A stretch of DNA of 64,000 bases, from positions 101,527-165,526 of the forward strand of contig JADJZB010000011.1 of assembly GCA_016719485.1 (NCBI GenBank). The letters run 5' to 3'. The translations under genes and the position numbers were made by a program. Shown piece after piece: positions 26,384 through 34,698 of this stretch (positions are counted from its first letter, which is position 1; every line of letters starts with the position of its first letter). The notes beneath the pieces were generated by a model. It ran no database searches. It worked only from the letters and a program-made list of their open reading frames with translations, and was not told the origin of the DNA. The DNA comes from Holophagales bacterium (lineage in GTDB: Bacteria > Acidobacteriota > Thermoanaerobaculia > UBA5066).

Positions 26384-27288
26384 AGGTCGACCTCACCCGG
26401 GACGTCGACGGGCTCTTCCGGCGGCAGCTCGAGGAGTGGCCGCTCCTGCAGAAGGGCGTGGCCGGACTCGCCGACGCCCTCACGCGTCCCCTCGTCGCGG
26501 ACGGGTCCGAAGTCTTTCTGCGCCACATCCCCCACCGCGTCGCGAGCACGACCGCGGCGGTGGACCGCGCGTCGATCGCGAAGCGCCCCTGCTTTCTCTG
26601 CGCCGCGAACCTTCCGCCGGAGCAGCGGGGCCTTCCGTGGGGCGACGACTTCACGTTCCTCTGCAACCCGTTCCCAATCCTCGAGCGGCACCTCACCGTC
26701 GTCCACCGCGAGCACCGCCCGCAGCAGATCGAGGGTCAGGTCGGGACGATGCTCGACCTCGCGGCGGCGCTTCCCGGCACCTTCGTCGTCTACAACGGCC
26801 CGCAGTGCGGGGCCTCGGCGCCCGACCACCTGCACCTGCAGGCCGGCTCGCGGGACGGCCTTCCGATCGTGAGGGAGGCGGCCGGCACGGCAGGACCGGC
26901 GCTCGAGGCCCGCGGGATACGGGCCCTGCTCTTTCGCGGCCCGGACCGGTCGCGCGTCCTCGGCGATACGGAACGGGCGCTCGCGGTCCTCGCCTCCGTG
27001 ACGGGCGGGGGGCCCGAGCCGATGTGCAACGTCGCGGTCTGGGCTGAGCCGGCGTCCGGCTTCTCGCTGGTCCTCTTCCCGCGGGGCAAGCACCGGCCCG
27101 ACGCCTTCCATACCGGCGAGCTGGCGGTGAGCCCGGCCTCGATCGACATGTCGGGGATCCTCGTGGCGCCCTTCCCGAGAGACTTCGAGCGCCTCTCGGG
27201 CGAGGACGTGGCGGCCGTCTACCGCGAGGTGACGATTCCGGAGGCGCCGTTCCGGGACGTCCTGGCCCGGCTCGAGGCTTCTCGATGA
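26380..27288 (+). CDS. DUF4922 protein, HIT/GalT-like fold suspected
   Basis: 302 residues. Two features point to the HIT superfamily of nucleotidyltransferases and phosphorylases: a zinc-type CFLCAANLP early on, and YNGPQCGASAPDHLHLQAG with the HxHxQ catalytic signature, as in Ap4A phosphorylase and GalT. Together with the upstream GT2 it could make or use a nucleotide sugar. The reading frame has no ATG, GTG or TTG near its beginning. A CTG at 26380 gives the same 4-base CTGA overlap as its neighbours; the next usable start is a GTG at 26458, which would remove 26 residues before the conserved part. Confidence 0.8.
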   Translation: MKVDLTRDVDGLFRRQLEEWPLLQKGVAGLADALTRPLVADGSEVFLRHIPHRVASTTAAVDRASIAKRPCFLCAANLPPEQRGLPWGDDFTFLCNPFPILERHLTVVHREHRPQQIEGQVGTMLDLAAALPGTFVVYNGPQCGASAPDHLHLQAGSRDGLPIVREAAGTAGPALEARGIRALLFRGPDRSRVLGDTERALAVLASVTGGGPEPMCNVAVWAEPASGFSLVLFPRGKHRPDAFHTGELAVSPASIDMSGILVAPFPRDFERLSGEDVAAVYREVTIPEAPFRDVLARLEASR

Positions 27289-28502
27289 ACGTCGCCGTCG
27301 GTCTCGTGGAGGGCCTCCCTTCGGTCGAGGTGGAGCTGCTCGGGGAGTTCACCGACCCGGCGGGGGTCCGCATCACGCCGGGGCGTCGCCGCTTCGCGGC
27401 GGAGACGACCCTGACACCCGCCGATCCGGATGCGGCGGCGTTTGCTCTGGACGAGGTGACGATCGGCATCGGCTTCCACTGGGAGCGGAAGGAGCGGCAG
27501 GTCTTCCGCGGCGCGTTCCGCGTCCTGAGGCGACCCGCGGGGCTGACGGTCGTCAACGACGTGCCGCTCGAGGAGTACGTTGCGAGCGTCATCTCCTCGG
27601 AGATGAGCGCGACGTGCCCCGTCGAGCTCCTGAAGGCCCACGCCGTCATCTCGCGCAGCTGGCTGAAGGGACCGGCCGCGGCCGGCGTCGCTGGGTGCGG
27701 CCCCGAGCAGCCGGGCGAGATCCGCCGCTGGTACGGCCGCGAGGCGCACCCCGATTTCGAGGTCTGTGCCGACGACCACTGCCAGCGCTACCAGGGAATC
27801 ACGAAGGCGGTCTCGCCTGCCGTCGCCCACGCCGTCCGCGCCACCGCGGGCGAGATGCTCTTCTTCGGCGGGGCGATCTGCGACACCCGCTTCTCCAAGT
27901 GCTGCGGCGGCCGGACGGAGCGCTACGACACCGCGTGGGACGACCAGGAGGTCCCCTACCTCGTGTCGTTCCCCGACGGCCTGACGGCGCCCGCCCCGCG
28001 TGACCTCGAGCAGTTCATCCGTTCCAGCCCGACGGCGTTCTGCAACACGGCGGACGCCACGCTCCTCGCCCGCATCCTCCCGGGCTTCGACCAGGAGACG
28101 CGCGATTTCTTCCGCTGGACCGTCGCGTACGCCCCGGACGAGCTGGGCGCGCTCGTGGCCGCGCGCCTCGGCGTCGACCTCGGGCCGATCGTGGCGCTCG
28201 AGCCGCTCGCGCGCGGCCCGTCGGGGCGGATCTTCCGCCTCCGCATCACGGGCGAGCGCGGAACGCTCGTCGTCGGCAAGGAGCTCGAGATCCGCCGGGC
28301 CCTCTCCCGCTCGCACCTCTACAGCTCGGCGTTCGTCGTGGATCGGGATGCGTCCGGCCGCTTCGTCCTGACCGGCGCCGGATGGGGGCACGGCGTCGGC
28401 CTCTGCCAGATCGGGGCGGCGGTGATGGCAGAGAGTGGCCTCGCCTACGGGGAGATCCTCGCGCACTACTACCCGGGGACGACGGTCCGGCGTATGGCCT
28501 GA
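27285..28502 (+). CDS. SpoIID/LytB domain protein
   Basis: 405 residues. The SpoIID signature is present: VNDVPLEEYVASVISSEM, PVELLKAHAVISRSW, CCGGRTE and the C-terminal GAGWGHGVGLCQIGA ... YGEILAHYYPGT. SpoIID proteins are lytic transglycosylases acting on denuded glycan strands, and LytB homologues enhance amidases. No signal peptide is visible, which is odd for a wall enzyme. An insertion with several cysteines (CGPEQPGEIRRWYGREAHPDFEVCADDHC) resembles Bacteroidota homologues, which also pair with DUF4922. Last gene of the operon; converges on 28533-29246. Confidence 0.87.
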   Translation: MNVAVGLVEGLPSVEVELLGEFTDPAGVRITPGRRRFAAETTLTPADPDAAAFALDEVTIGIGFHWERKERQVFRGAFRVLRRPAGLTVVNDVPLEEYVASVISSEMSATCPVELLKAHAVISRSWLKGPAAAGVAGCGPEQPGEIRRWYGREAHPDFEVCADDHCQRYQGITKAVSPAVAHAVRATAGEMLFFGGAICDTRFSKCCGGRTERYDTAWDDQEVPYLVSFPDGLTAPAPRDLEQFIRSSPTAFCNTADATLLARILPGFDQETRDFFRWTVAYAPDELGALVAARLGVDLGPIVALEPLARGPSGRIFRLRITGERGTLVVGKELEIRRALSRSHLYSSAFVVDRDASGRFVLTGAGWGHGVGLCQIGAAVMAESGLAYGEILAHYYPGTTVRRMA

Positions 28503-28532
28503 CCGTCTCCCCGGGGAGCGCGGAGCGCGGGA

Positions 28533-29246
28533 TTACTGGACGCCTTCGCGGAGAGCCTTGTCGAGGTCTTCCCAGTTCTTCCGGAGGAACTTCTCCTCGT
28601 CCTTCGTCAGGATGCGGAAGGGCACGTGCACCTCGCTCGTCGCGAACTTCGTCACGAGCCAGTGCTGCCCGGTCTGGATGCCGCCCGGCACCTTGAAGAA
28701 GAGGCGGCCGAGGCAGGCCCGGTTGTCCGTCAGGTCGACCTGGTCGAACGCCGGGGGAGCCCCCGGCCTGCCGAGGTCGGAGAAGAAGAGGAGGGCGCAG
28801 GCCTTGTTCACCTCGGGCGGGAAGTAGTTCAGGTTGTCGCGGGTGACCTGGGCCCGCTTGGTCAGGGCGGGGAGGTAGAGCGCCGCGGCGTACTCCTTCT
28901 GCGTGGCGAGCGGGATCATCTTGCCGTCGGGCGTCTTGAGCGAGATCGCCTCGCGCTTCAGGTCGTACGACTTCACGCCGTCACGGACGGTGAAGCCCGC
29001 GTCGAGCAGCATCCACTCGTCCCCGGCCGAGGCGTTCGCGACGCGGTACCCGAGGGTCACGAAGCCCTCGTTGTTGTAGGCGACGCGGACGAACTCGCCC
29101 TGGAGCGAGAAGATCTGCGCCACGGGGGCCACGGGGGCCTTCACGTCGGAGATGGACGTGGGCGCCTGGGCGACCGCGGCAGCCGGTGCGAGGCAGGCCG
29201 CAAGGGCCAGCAGGGAAAGACAGACGATCGGTGCGATGCGCTTCAT
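28533..29246 (-). CDS. Secreted protein of unknown function
   Basis: 237 residues with a clear signal peptide (RIAPIVCLSLLALAACLAPAAAVAQA). The mature part is soluble, with a mixed strand pattern (FVRVAYNNEGFVTLGYRVANASAGDEWMLLDAGFTV) and one cysteine pair (NKACALL, NRACLGRL) that could form a disulfide. It ends in a charged helix (DEEKFLRKNWEDLDKALREG). I do not recognise the family. Similar exported proteins without known role are common in Acidobacteriota. It converges on the SpoIID gene and sits downstream of the kinase array with a 163-bp gap. Confidence 0.75.
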   Translation of the reverse strand: MKRIAPIVCLSLLALAACLAPAAAVAQAPTSISDVKAPVAPVAQIFSLQGEFVRVAYNNEGFVTLGYRVANASAGDEWMLLDAGFTVRDGVKSYDLKREAISLKTPDGKMIPLATQKEYAAALYLPALTKRAQVTRDNLNYFPPEVNKACALLFFSDLGRPGAPPAFDQVDLTDNRACLGRLFFKVPGGIQTGQHWLVTKFATSEVHVPFRILTKDEEKFLRKNWEDLDKALREGVQ

Positions 29247-29409
29247 GGGAAAGGTCCCTCCTTCACTTCGGTCGGCGTTGGGGACCGGGAGGAGACGCCG
29301 GCTCCGGCCTCTTCTCGTCGACGCGCGTGAGGGGGAATTCTGTCACGGACCCGCGTGCCCCAACGGGGAGACGACGGACTTGCCGGATTTCGATCTCCCG
29401 AACGACCGG

Positions 29410-32046
29410 CTACCGGAACCTCTCGACGTACATCAGCTCGGTCGCGTCGACGTCGAAGCTCGAGAAGAGGACGCAGCTGTCGTCGGGGCAGGCCGCGACG
29501 CCGAAGCCGGGCCGCTTCTCGAGGGTGAGCAGGAGCGTGTCGCTCCCATCCGCGAACCGGTGGAGCCGGAGCTCGGCGCCGCGGGACTCTGTCGTGACGT
29601 AGTAGACGCCGGTGGCCGTCACGTCGAAGTACCACTGGCGCGCGATGCGGTGGATGAGCTCGGTCTCCTCCCCTCCGCCGGACGGCATCTGCCAGATCGA
29701 CCAGATGCCTTCGCGAAGCGGCTTCGTGAAGTAGAGGGTCCTGCCGTCGGCGGACTCGCGTGCCCCGTGACCGCCCTCGCGGGTGACGCGCACGGGGACC
29801 GCCTCCGGATCGGGCTTCATCTTCCAGACCTGGTAGTCGTCCTCCCGGTTCGAGCCGAAGTAGACCCACGCGCCGTCCCGCGACCAGCTCGGTGCGCTGT
29901 CGTGAGCCGGGCTCGAGGTGAGCCGCAGCGGCTGCCGGCCGTTCGGCGTCGTCAGGAAGACGTCCATCTGTCCCTCGGGATTCGAGACGATGGCGAGCCG
30001 TTCGCCGTCGGGGGAAAAGCTCCCCCCCGAGGTGTTTCCCGCGACCATCGAGGTCAGCTGGACCTGACGGGACCCGTCGGCCTGGCAGAGCCAGACCTGG
30101 CTCGTTCCCGAACGGTCCGAGGTGAAGGCGATCCTCTGCCCGTCGCTGGAGAATCGCGGTCCGCCGTCGGTTCTCGTGGAGGCGACGAGCCGGGTGGGAC
30201 GCCCGGGCCGTCCTCCGTCGAGCGGAAGGCGCCAGATGTTCAGATCGGTGATGGGGTGAGCGAAGACGAGACTTCCGGTCCGGGAGAACGTCGGGAACTC
30301 CCCGCCTTCCCCCCCGATGACGAGCCGGGCCTTCTCGCCGGGAGCGCCGGACGCCGGGATCACCATCAGGGCGGGGTTCGCGGTCCAGCCGTAGCCGCCG
30401 ACGGAGAAGACGATCCGCTTCCCGTCCGGCGTCCACGCGGGCCGGGTGGCGATCCCGATGTCCGACGTCAGCCCGACCGACTCGTCGGCCGGCGCAAAGT
30501 CCTCGGTGAGCGCGAGGACGCGGAGCTCGCTGTTGATCAGGCTCCGGGCGCGGCAATACGCGAGAGTCCGGCCGTCCGGAGAGAGGGCGGGCGACTCGTC
30601 GCGCAGGCCCGGGACGTCCGCGGGCGGCCAGGTGAGCTGCGTCATCTCGCCCGTGCCCAGAGACACGCGGAACAGGGCAACCGTGCGGTCGGCCGAGTCG
30701 CGACGGGCCGCCACGAGCCACTTCCCGTCCGGCGACCACGAAATCCCCGAGCCGAAGGACGTGGCCTCGGCAACGATCCGCTCGCTCCCGCCGAGTGCCG
30801 GTATCACGGCGAGGACCGAGCGTCCCGGCGCCAGGTTCCTGACGAACGCGATCTGGCGGCCGTCGGGCGACCACGCCGGCGAGCTCTCCATGTTCGGCTC
30901 GTTCGTCAGTCGGACCGGCGCCCCCGGCCCCACCAGCTTCACGTAGAGGTCGAAGGACTCCTGCGCCTCGCCGTTCCAGGCAAACGCGACCTGGTTCCCG
31001 TCGGGTGAGAGTGCGGGCCAGAGGATCCGCCCGCCGAAGCTCGTCAGCGGGAGAGGCCGCGTCGGCTCGACGTCGTCCGTCATCCGGCGGCGGACGAGCC
31101 AGGCCCCCGCGACGGCCGCGACGAGAAGGACCGCGGCGGTGGCGCCGATCACGGCCCGCCACGCCGATCCGACCCCGACACCGCGCGTCGTCGACTCCGA
31201 GCCCGGCCCATCCAGCAGCTCTTCGAGGGTGACCTTGAGGTCGGCCATCGACTGGAACCGTCTTGCCGGATCCTTGCGAAGGCAGCGGGAGATGACACGG
31301 TCCAGCTCCGGCGGAATCTCGCCGGAGACCTCGCGGGCGGGCTTCGGCTCGTCGCGCAGGACCGCGGCGATCGTGGCGGAGGGAGATGCGCGGGCGAACG
31401 CCTTCTGCCCCGTCACCATCTCGTAGAGGACGGCCCCGAACGAGAAGATGTCGGACCGTGGGTCGACCCCGCGCCCCTCCGCCTGCTCGGGAGACATGTA
31501 GGCGCACGTGCCGAGGACCGCGCCCTCGCGCGTCAGGATCTCCTTCGTCTCCTCTCCGTCGACAAGAGGGGCGGGGTCGACGAACCGCGCGAGGCCGAAG
31601 TCGAGGATCTTGACGAGGCCCGAGTCGGTCACCATGACGTTCGCGGGCTTCAGGTCGCGGTGAATGATGCCGGCGGCGTGCGTCGCAGCGAGGGCGTCAG
31701 CGATCGGGACGGCGTAACGGAGGGCCTGAAGCGGCGGGAGACCTTTCAGCGGAAGGAGTCGGGCGAGCGTCTGACCCGCGACGTACTCGGTGACGATGAA
31801 GTCGACGCCCGCCTCCACGCCGATCTCGTGGACGGTGAGGATGTTCGGGTGGTTCAGAGCGGACGCGGCCTTCGCCTCCTGCACGAACCGCTGGCGGCGC
31901 TCGGGGTCCGAGGCCTTGCCGGGCGGGAGGACCTTCACCGCGACGAATCGGCCGAGCCGGGCGTCCCTCGCCTTGTAGACGACGCCCATGCCCCCCTCGC
32001 CGAGCCGCTCCAGGAGCTCGTAGTGCGACAGCCGCTCGCCGGTCAC
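29410..32046 (-). CDS. Ser/Thr protein kinase with TolB/PD40 propeller (array copy 1)
   Basis: 878 residues. The N-terminal PknB-type kinase (~residues 8-270) has the glycine loop GEGGMGVVYKA, catalytic Lys38 (VAVKVL), HRDLKPANVM and DFG, and the MSPEQ activation segment. A single transmembrane helix (AVIGATAAVLLVAAVAGAWLV, ~300-320) follows. An extracytoplasmic propeller contains repeated SPDG-x-x(V/I)AF units (SPDGNQVAFAW, SPDGRQIAFVR, TPDGKRIVFSV and others). It likely senses an outside ligand and signals by phosphorylation. The GTG start overlaps the stop of copy 2 (GTGA). The C-terminus TELMYVERFR is shared by all four copies. Confidence 0.93.
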   Translation of the reverse strand: MTGERLSHYELLERLGEGGMGVVYKARDARLGRFVAVKVLPPGKASDPERRQRFVQEAKAASALNHPNILTVHEIGVEAGVDFIVTEYVAGQTLARLLPLKGLPPLQALRYAVPIADALAATHAAGIIHRDLKPANVMVTDSGLVKILDFGLARFVDPAPLVDGEETKEILTREGAVLGTCAYMSPEQAEGRGVDPRSDIFSFGAVLYEMVTGQKAFARASPSATIAAVLRDEPKPAREVSGEIPPELDRVISRCLRKDPARRFQSMADLKVTLEELLDGPGSESTTRGVGVGSAWRAVIGATAAVLLVAAVAGAWLVRRRMTDDVEPTRPLPLTSFGGRILWPALSPDGNQVAFAWNGEAQESFDLYVKLVGPGAPVRLTNEPNMESSPAWSPDGRQIAFVRNLAPGRSVLAVIPALGGSERIVAEATSFGSGISWSPDGKWLVAARRDSADRTVALFRVSLGTGEMTQLTWPPADVPGLRDESPALSPDGRTLAYCRARSLINSELRVLALTEDFAPADESVGLTSDIGIATRPAWTPDGKRIVFSVGGYGWTANPALMVIPASGAPGEKARLVIGGEGGEFPTFSRTGSLVFAHPITDLNIWRLPLDGGRPGRPTRLVASTRTDGGPRFSSDGQRIAFTSDRSGTSQVWLCQADGSRQVQLTSMVAGNTSGGSFSPDGERLAIVSNPEGQMDVFLTTPNGRQPLRLTSSPAHDSAPSWSRDGAWVYFGSNREDDYQVWKMKPDPEAVPVRVTREGGHGARESADGRTLYFTKPLREGIWSIWQMPSGGGEETELIHRIARQWYFDVTATGVYYVTTESRGAELRLHRFADGSDTLLLTLEKRPGFGVAACPDDSCVLFSSFDVDATELMYVERFR

Positions 32047-34667
32047 CGGAACCTCTCGACGTACATCAGCTCGGTCGTGTCCACGTCGTAGGTCGTGTAG
32101 AGGACGCAGCTGTCGTCGGGGCAGGCCGCTAGGCCGAAGCCGGACCTCTTCTCGAGCGTGAGGAGGGGCGTGTCGCTTCCGTCCGCGAAGCGGTGATACC
32201 GGAGCTGGCCTCCCGGGAGCGCCGACGTGAGGTAGTAGATGCCGGTCGCCGTCACGTCGACGAACCAGTGCGAGGCGAGATCGGTCACGATCTCGGTCCC
32301 CTCCCCGCCGTCGACGGGCATCTTCCAGACCGACCAGGCGTCGCGGCCGCGCTGCCGGACGACGTACAAGGACCGGCCATCGGCGGACTCGTAGGCGCCC
32401 CAGGCGTCTCCGCAGGACGTGACGCGCACGGGGACGGCGTCAGCGTCGGGCGTCATCCTCCAGACCTGACGACTGTCTTCCCGGTTCGAGCTGAAGTAGA
32501 TCCACGCGCCGTCCCGGGACCAGGTCGGATGCGTGTCGTGGGCGGGGCTGAACGTGAGCCGACGGGGCTCGAGGCCGCCGGGGGTCGTGAGGCAGATGTC
32601 GAGGTTCCCGTCGGGGTTCGAGAGAAACAGGATCGACTTTCCGTCGGGAGACCAGCTGCTCCCGGAAACGTGCTCCGCGGCCATCGTCGTGAGCTGGACC
32701 GGGCGGGATCCGTCGGCCTCGCAGAGCCAGAGCTTCTTGCTCCCCGAGCGGTCCGAGCTGAAGGTGATCCGCTTCCCGTCCGGCGAGAAGTTCGGTCCGC
32801 CGTCCTGGCGTGTCGAGGCGACGAGCCGTGCGGGGAGTCCGGGGCGCCCGTTCTCGAGCGGGAGGCGCCAGATGTTCAGGTCGTTGATCGGGCGAACGAA
32901 GGCGAGGCTCCCTTTCGCCGAGAACGTCGGCGACTCGCCCCACTCGCCCCCGAGGAGGCGTCGCGCCTTCTCGCCCGGAGCCGGGGAGGCGGGGATCACC
33001 ATGAGTCCGGGATTCGAGGACCACCCCTGGCCGCCCACGGAGAAGACGATCCGCTTCCCGTCGGGGGTCCAGGTCGGTTGCGCGACGGTCCAGCCCTCGT
33101 GCGTCACCTGGACGGGCTCGCCGGCCGGCTCGAGGTCCTTGGCGAGCGGCAGGACCCAGATGTCGTTGGCGTAAACGTTGGACGAGCTGACGAACGCGAG
33201 CGATCGGCCGTCCGGCGACACGGTCGGCCAGATGACGTCCAGCACCGCCCCGGCCGGCGGGAGGAGGAGTCGCGTCACCCGGCCTGTGGCGGCCGAGACG
33301 ATGAGGAGCGTCGGCCGCGTTTCCTCCGTCGTGCGACCCGACACGACGAGCGACTCCCCATCGGGCGACCAGGAGACCCCGGAATAGAAGGCCGGGGCCT
33401 CGGCAACGGCCTTCTCGTCGCCTCCGAGCGCCGGGATCACGGCGAGGACCGACCGCTTCCCCTTCGGGTGGCGGAGGAACGCGATCCGGCGGCCGTCGGG
33501 AGACCAGGCGGGACAGCTCTTCCGGTCCGGGTCGTTCGTCAGTCGCACGGGCGTCCCGGCGCTCACGAGCTTGACGTAGAGGTCGTAGGAGCCCGGGGGA
33601 TCGCCGTTCCAGAGAAACGCGACCTGGTTTCCGTCGGGCGAGAGGGCGGGCCAGAGGATCCGCCCGCCGAAGCTCGTCAGGGGGACCGGCTTCGAGGGCT
33701 GGGCTTCGATCGGGTCGGAGCGGCGGGCGAGCCAGATCCCCGCGGACGCAACGACGAGGACAGCCGCGACGCCGAAAGCGGTCCGCCGTAGCGGTCCCGC
33801 CGCACGGACGCGGGAGGACGCAGCGGAGTCCGATTCCTCCTGGATCTCCTCGAGGGCGACCCTCAGGTCGGCCATCGACTGGAAGCGCTTCGCCGGATCC
33901 TTGCGGAGGCAGCGGTGGATGACGCGGTCCAGCTCGGGCGGGACGTTGCCGGAGATCTCGCATGCCGGCTTCGGGTCGTCGCGCAGGACGGCGGCGATCG
34001 TGGCGGAGGGCGACTCGCGGGCGAAGGCCTTCGTCCCGGTCACCATCTCGTAGAGGACGGCGCCGAAGGAAAAGACGTCCGAGCGCGAGTCGACCTCGTG
34101 CCCCTCGGCCTGCTCCGGCGACATGTAGGCGCAGGTGCCGAGGACGGCCCCATCCTTCGTCAGAATCTCCTGCGTCTCCTCCCCCTCCGTCACGGGCGCG
34201 GGGTCGACGAACCGGGCGAGGCCGAAGTCGAGGATCTTGACGAGGCCCGCGTCGGTGACCATGACGTTGGCGGGCTTCAGGTCGCGGTGGATGACGCCGG
34301 CGGCGTGGGTCGCCGCGAGGGCGTCGGCGATCGGGACGGCGTAACGGAGAGCCTCGCGCGGCGGGAGGCCCTGCTTCGGAATGAGCTGCGCGAGAGTCTT
34401 CCCCGGGAGGTACTCGGTGACGATGAAGTCGACGCCGTCCTCGCACCCGATTTCGTGGACGGTCAGGACGTTCGGGTGGTCGAGGGCGGAGGCGGCCCGC
34501 GCCTCCTTGATGAAGCGGGCACGGCGCTCGGGATCGGACGCCTTCCCGGGCGCGAGGACCTTCACCGCGACGAAGCGGCCGAGGCGGATGTCGCGCGCCT
34601 TGTAGACGACGCCCATGCCACCTTCGCCGAGCTGCTCCACGAGCTCGTAGTGAGACAGTTTTTCCAT
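32043..34667 (-). CDS. Ser/Thr protein kinase with TolB/PD40 propeller (array copy 2)
   Basis: 874 residues from the chosen ATG (MEKLSHYELVEQLGEGG). Complete kinase motifs: GEGGMGVVYKA, VAVKVL, HRDLKPANVM, DFGLARF, MSPEQAEG. A transmembrane helix (FGVAAVLVVASAGIWLA) precedes the PD40 propeller. An in-frame ATG 51 bases upstream (34718) would overlap the end of copy 3, and the extra residues are not conserved among the paralogues, so it was rejected. It is 31 bp downstream of copy 3 and coupled to copy 1. The propeller is the most diverged part among the copies, as expected if each binds a different signal. Confidence 0.93.
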   Translation of the reverse strand: MEKLSHYELVEQLGEGGMGVVYKARDIRLGRFVAVKVLAPGKASDPERRARFIKEARAASALDHPNVLTVHEIGCEDGVDFIVTEYLPGKTLAQLIPKQGLPPREALRYAVPIADALAATHAAGVIHRDLKPANVMVTDAGLVKILDFGLARFVDPAPVTEGEETQEILTKDGAVLGTCAYMSPEQAEGHEVDSRSDVFSFGAVLYEMVTGTKAFARESPSATIAAVLRDDPKPACEISGNVPPELDRVIHRCLRKDPAKRFQSMADLRVALEEIQEESDSAASSRVRAAGPLRRTAFGVAAVLVVASAGIWLARRSDPIEAQPSKPVPLTSFGGRILWPALSPDGNQVAFLWNGDPPGSYDLYVKLVSAGTPVRLTNDPDRKSCPAWSPDGRRIAFLRHPKGKRSVLAVIPALGGDEKAVAEAPAFYSGVSWSPDGESLVVSGRTTEETRPTLLIVSAATGRVTRLLLPPAGAVLDVIWPTVSPDGRSLAFVSSSNVYANDIWVLPLAKDLEPAGEPVQVTHEGWTVAQPTWTPDGKRIVFSVGGQGWSSNPGLMVIPASPAPGEKARRLLGGEWGESPTFSAKGSLAFVRPINDLNIWRLPLENGRPGLPARLVASTRQDGGPNFSPDGKRITFSSDRSGSKKLWLCEADGSRPVQLTTMAAEHVSGSSWSPDGKSILFLSNPDGNLDICLTTPGGLEPRRLTFSPAHDTHPTWSRDGAWIYFSSNREDSRQVWRMTPDADAVPVRVTSCGDAWGAYESADGRSLYVVRQRGRDAWSVWKMPVDGGEGTEIVTDLASHWFVDVTATGIYYLTSALPGGQLRYHRFADGSDTPLLTLEKRSGFGLAACPDDSCVLYTTYDVDTTELMYVERFR

Positions 34668-34698
34668 GACGGACCGTGGCGATTCCGGGCCGCGGCCG

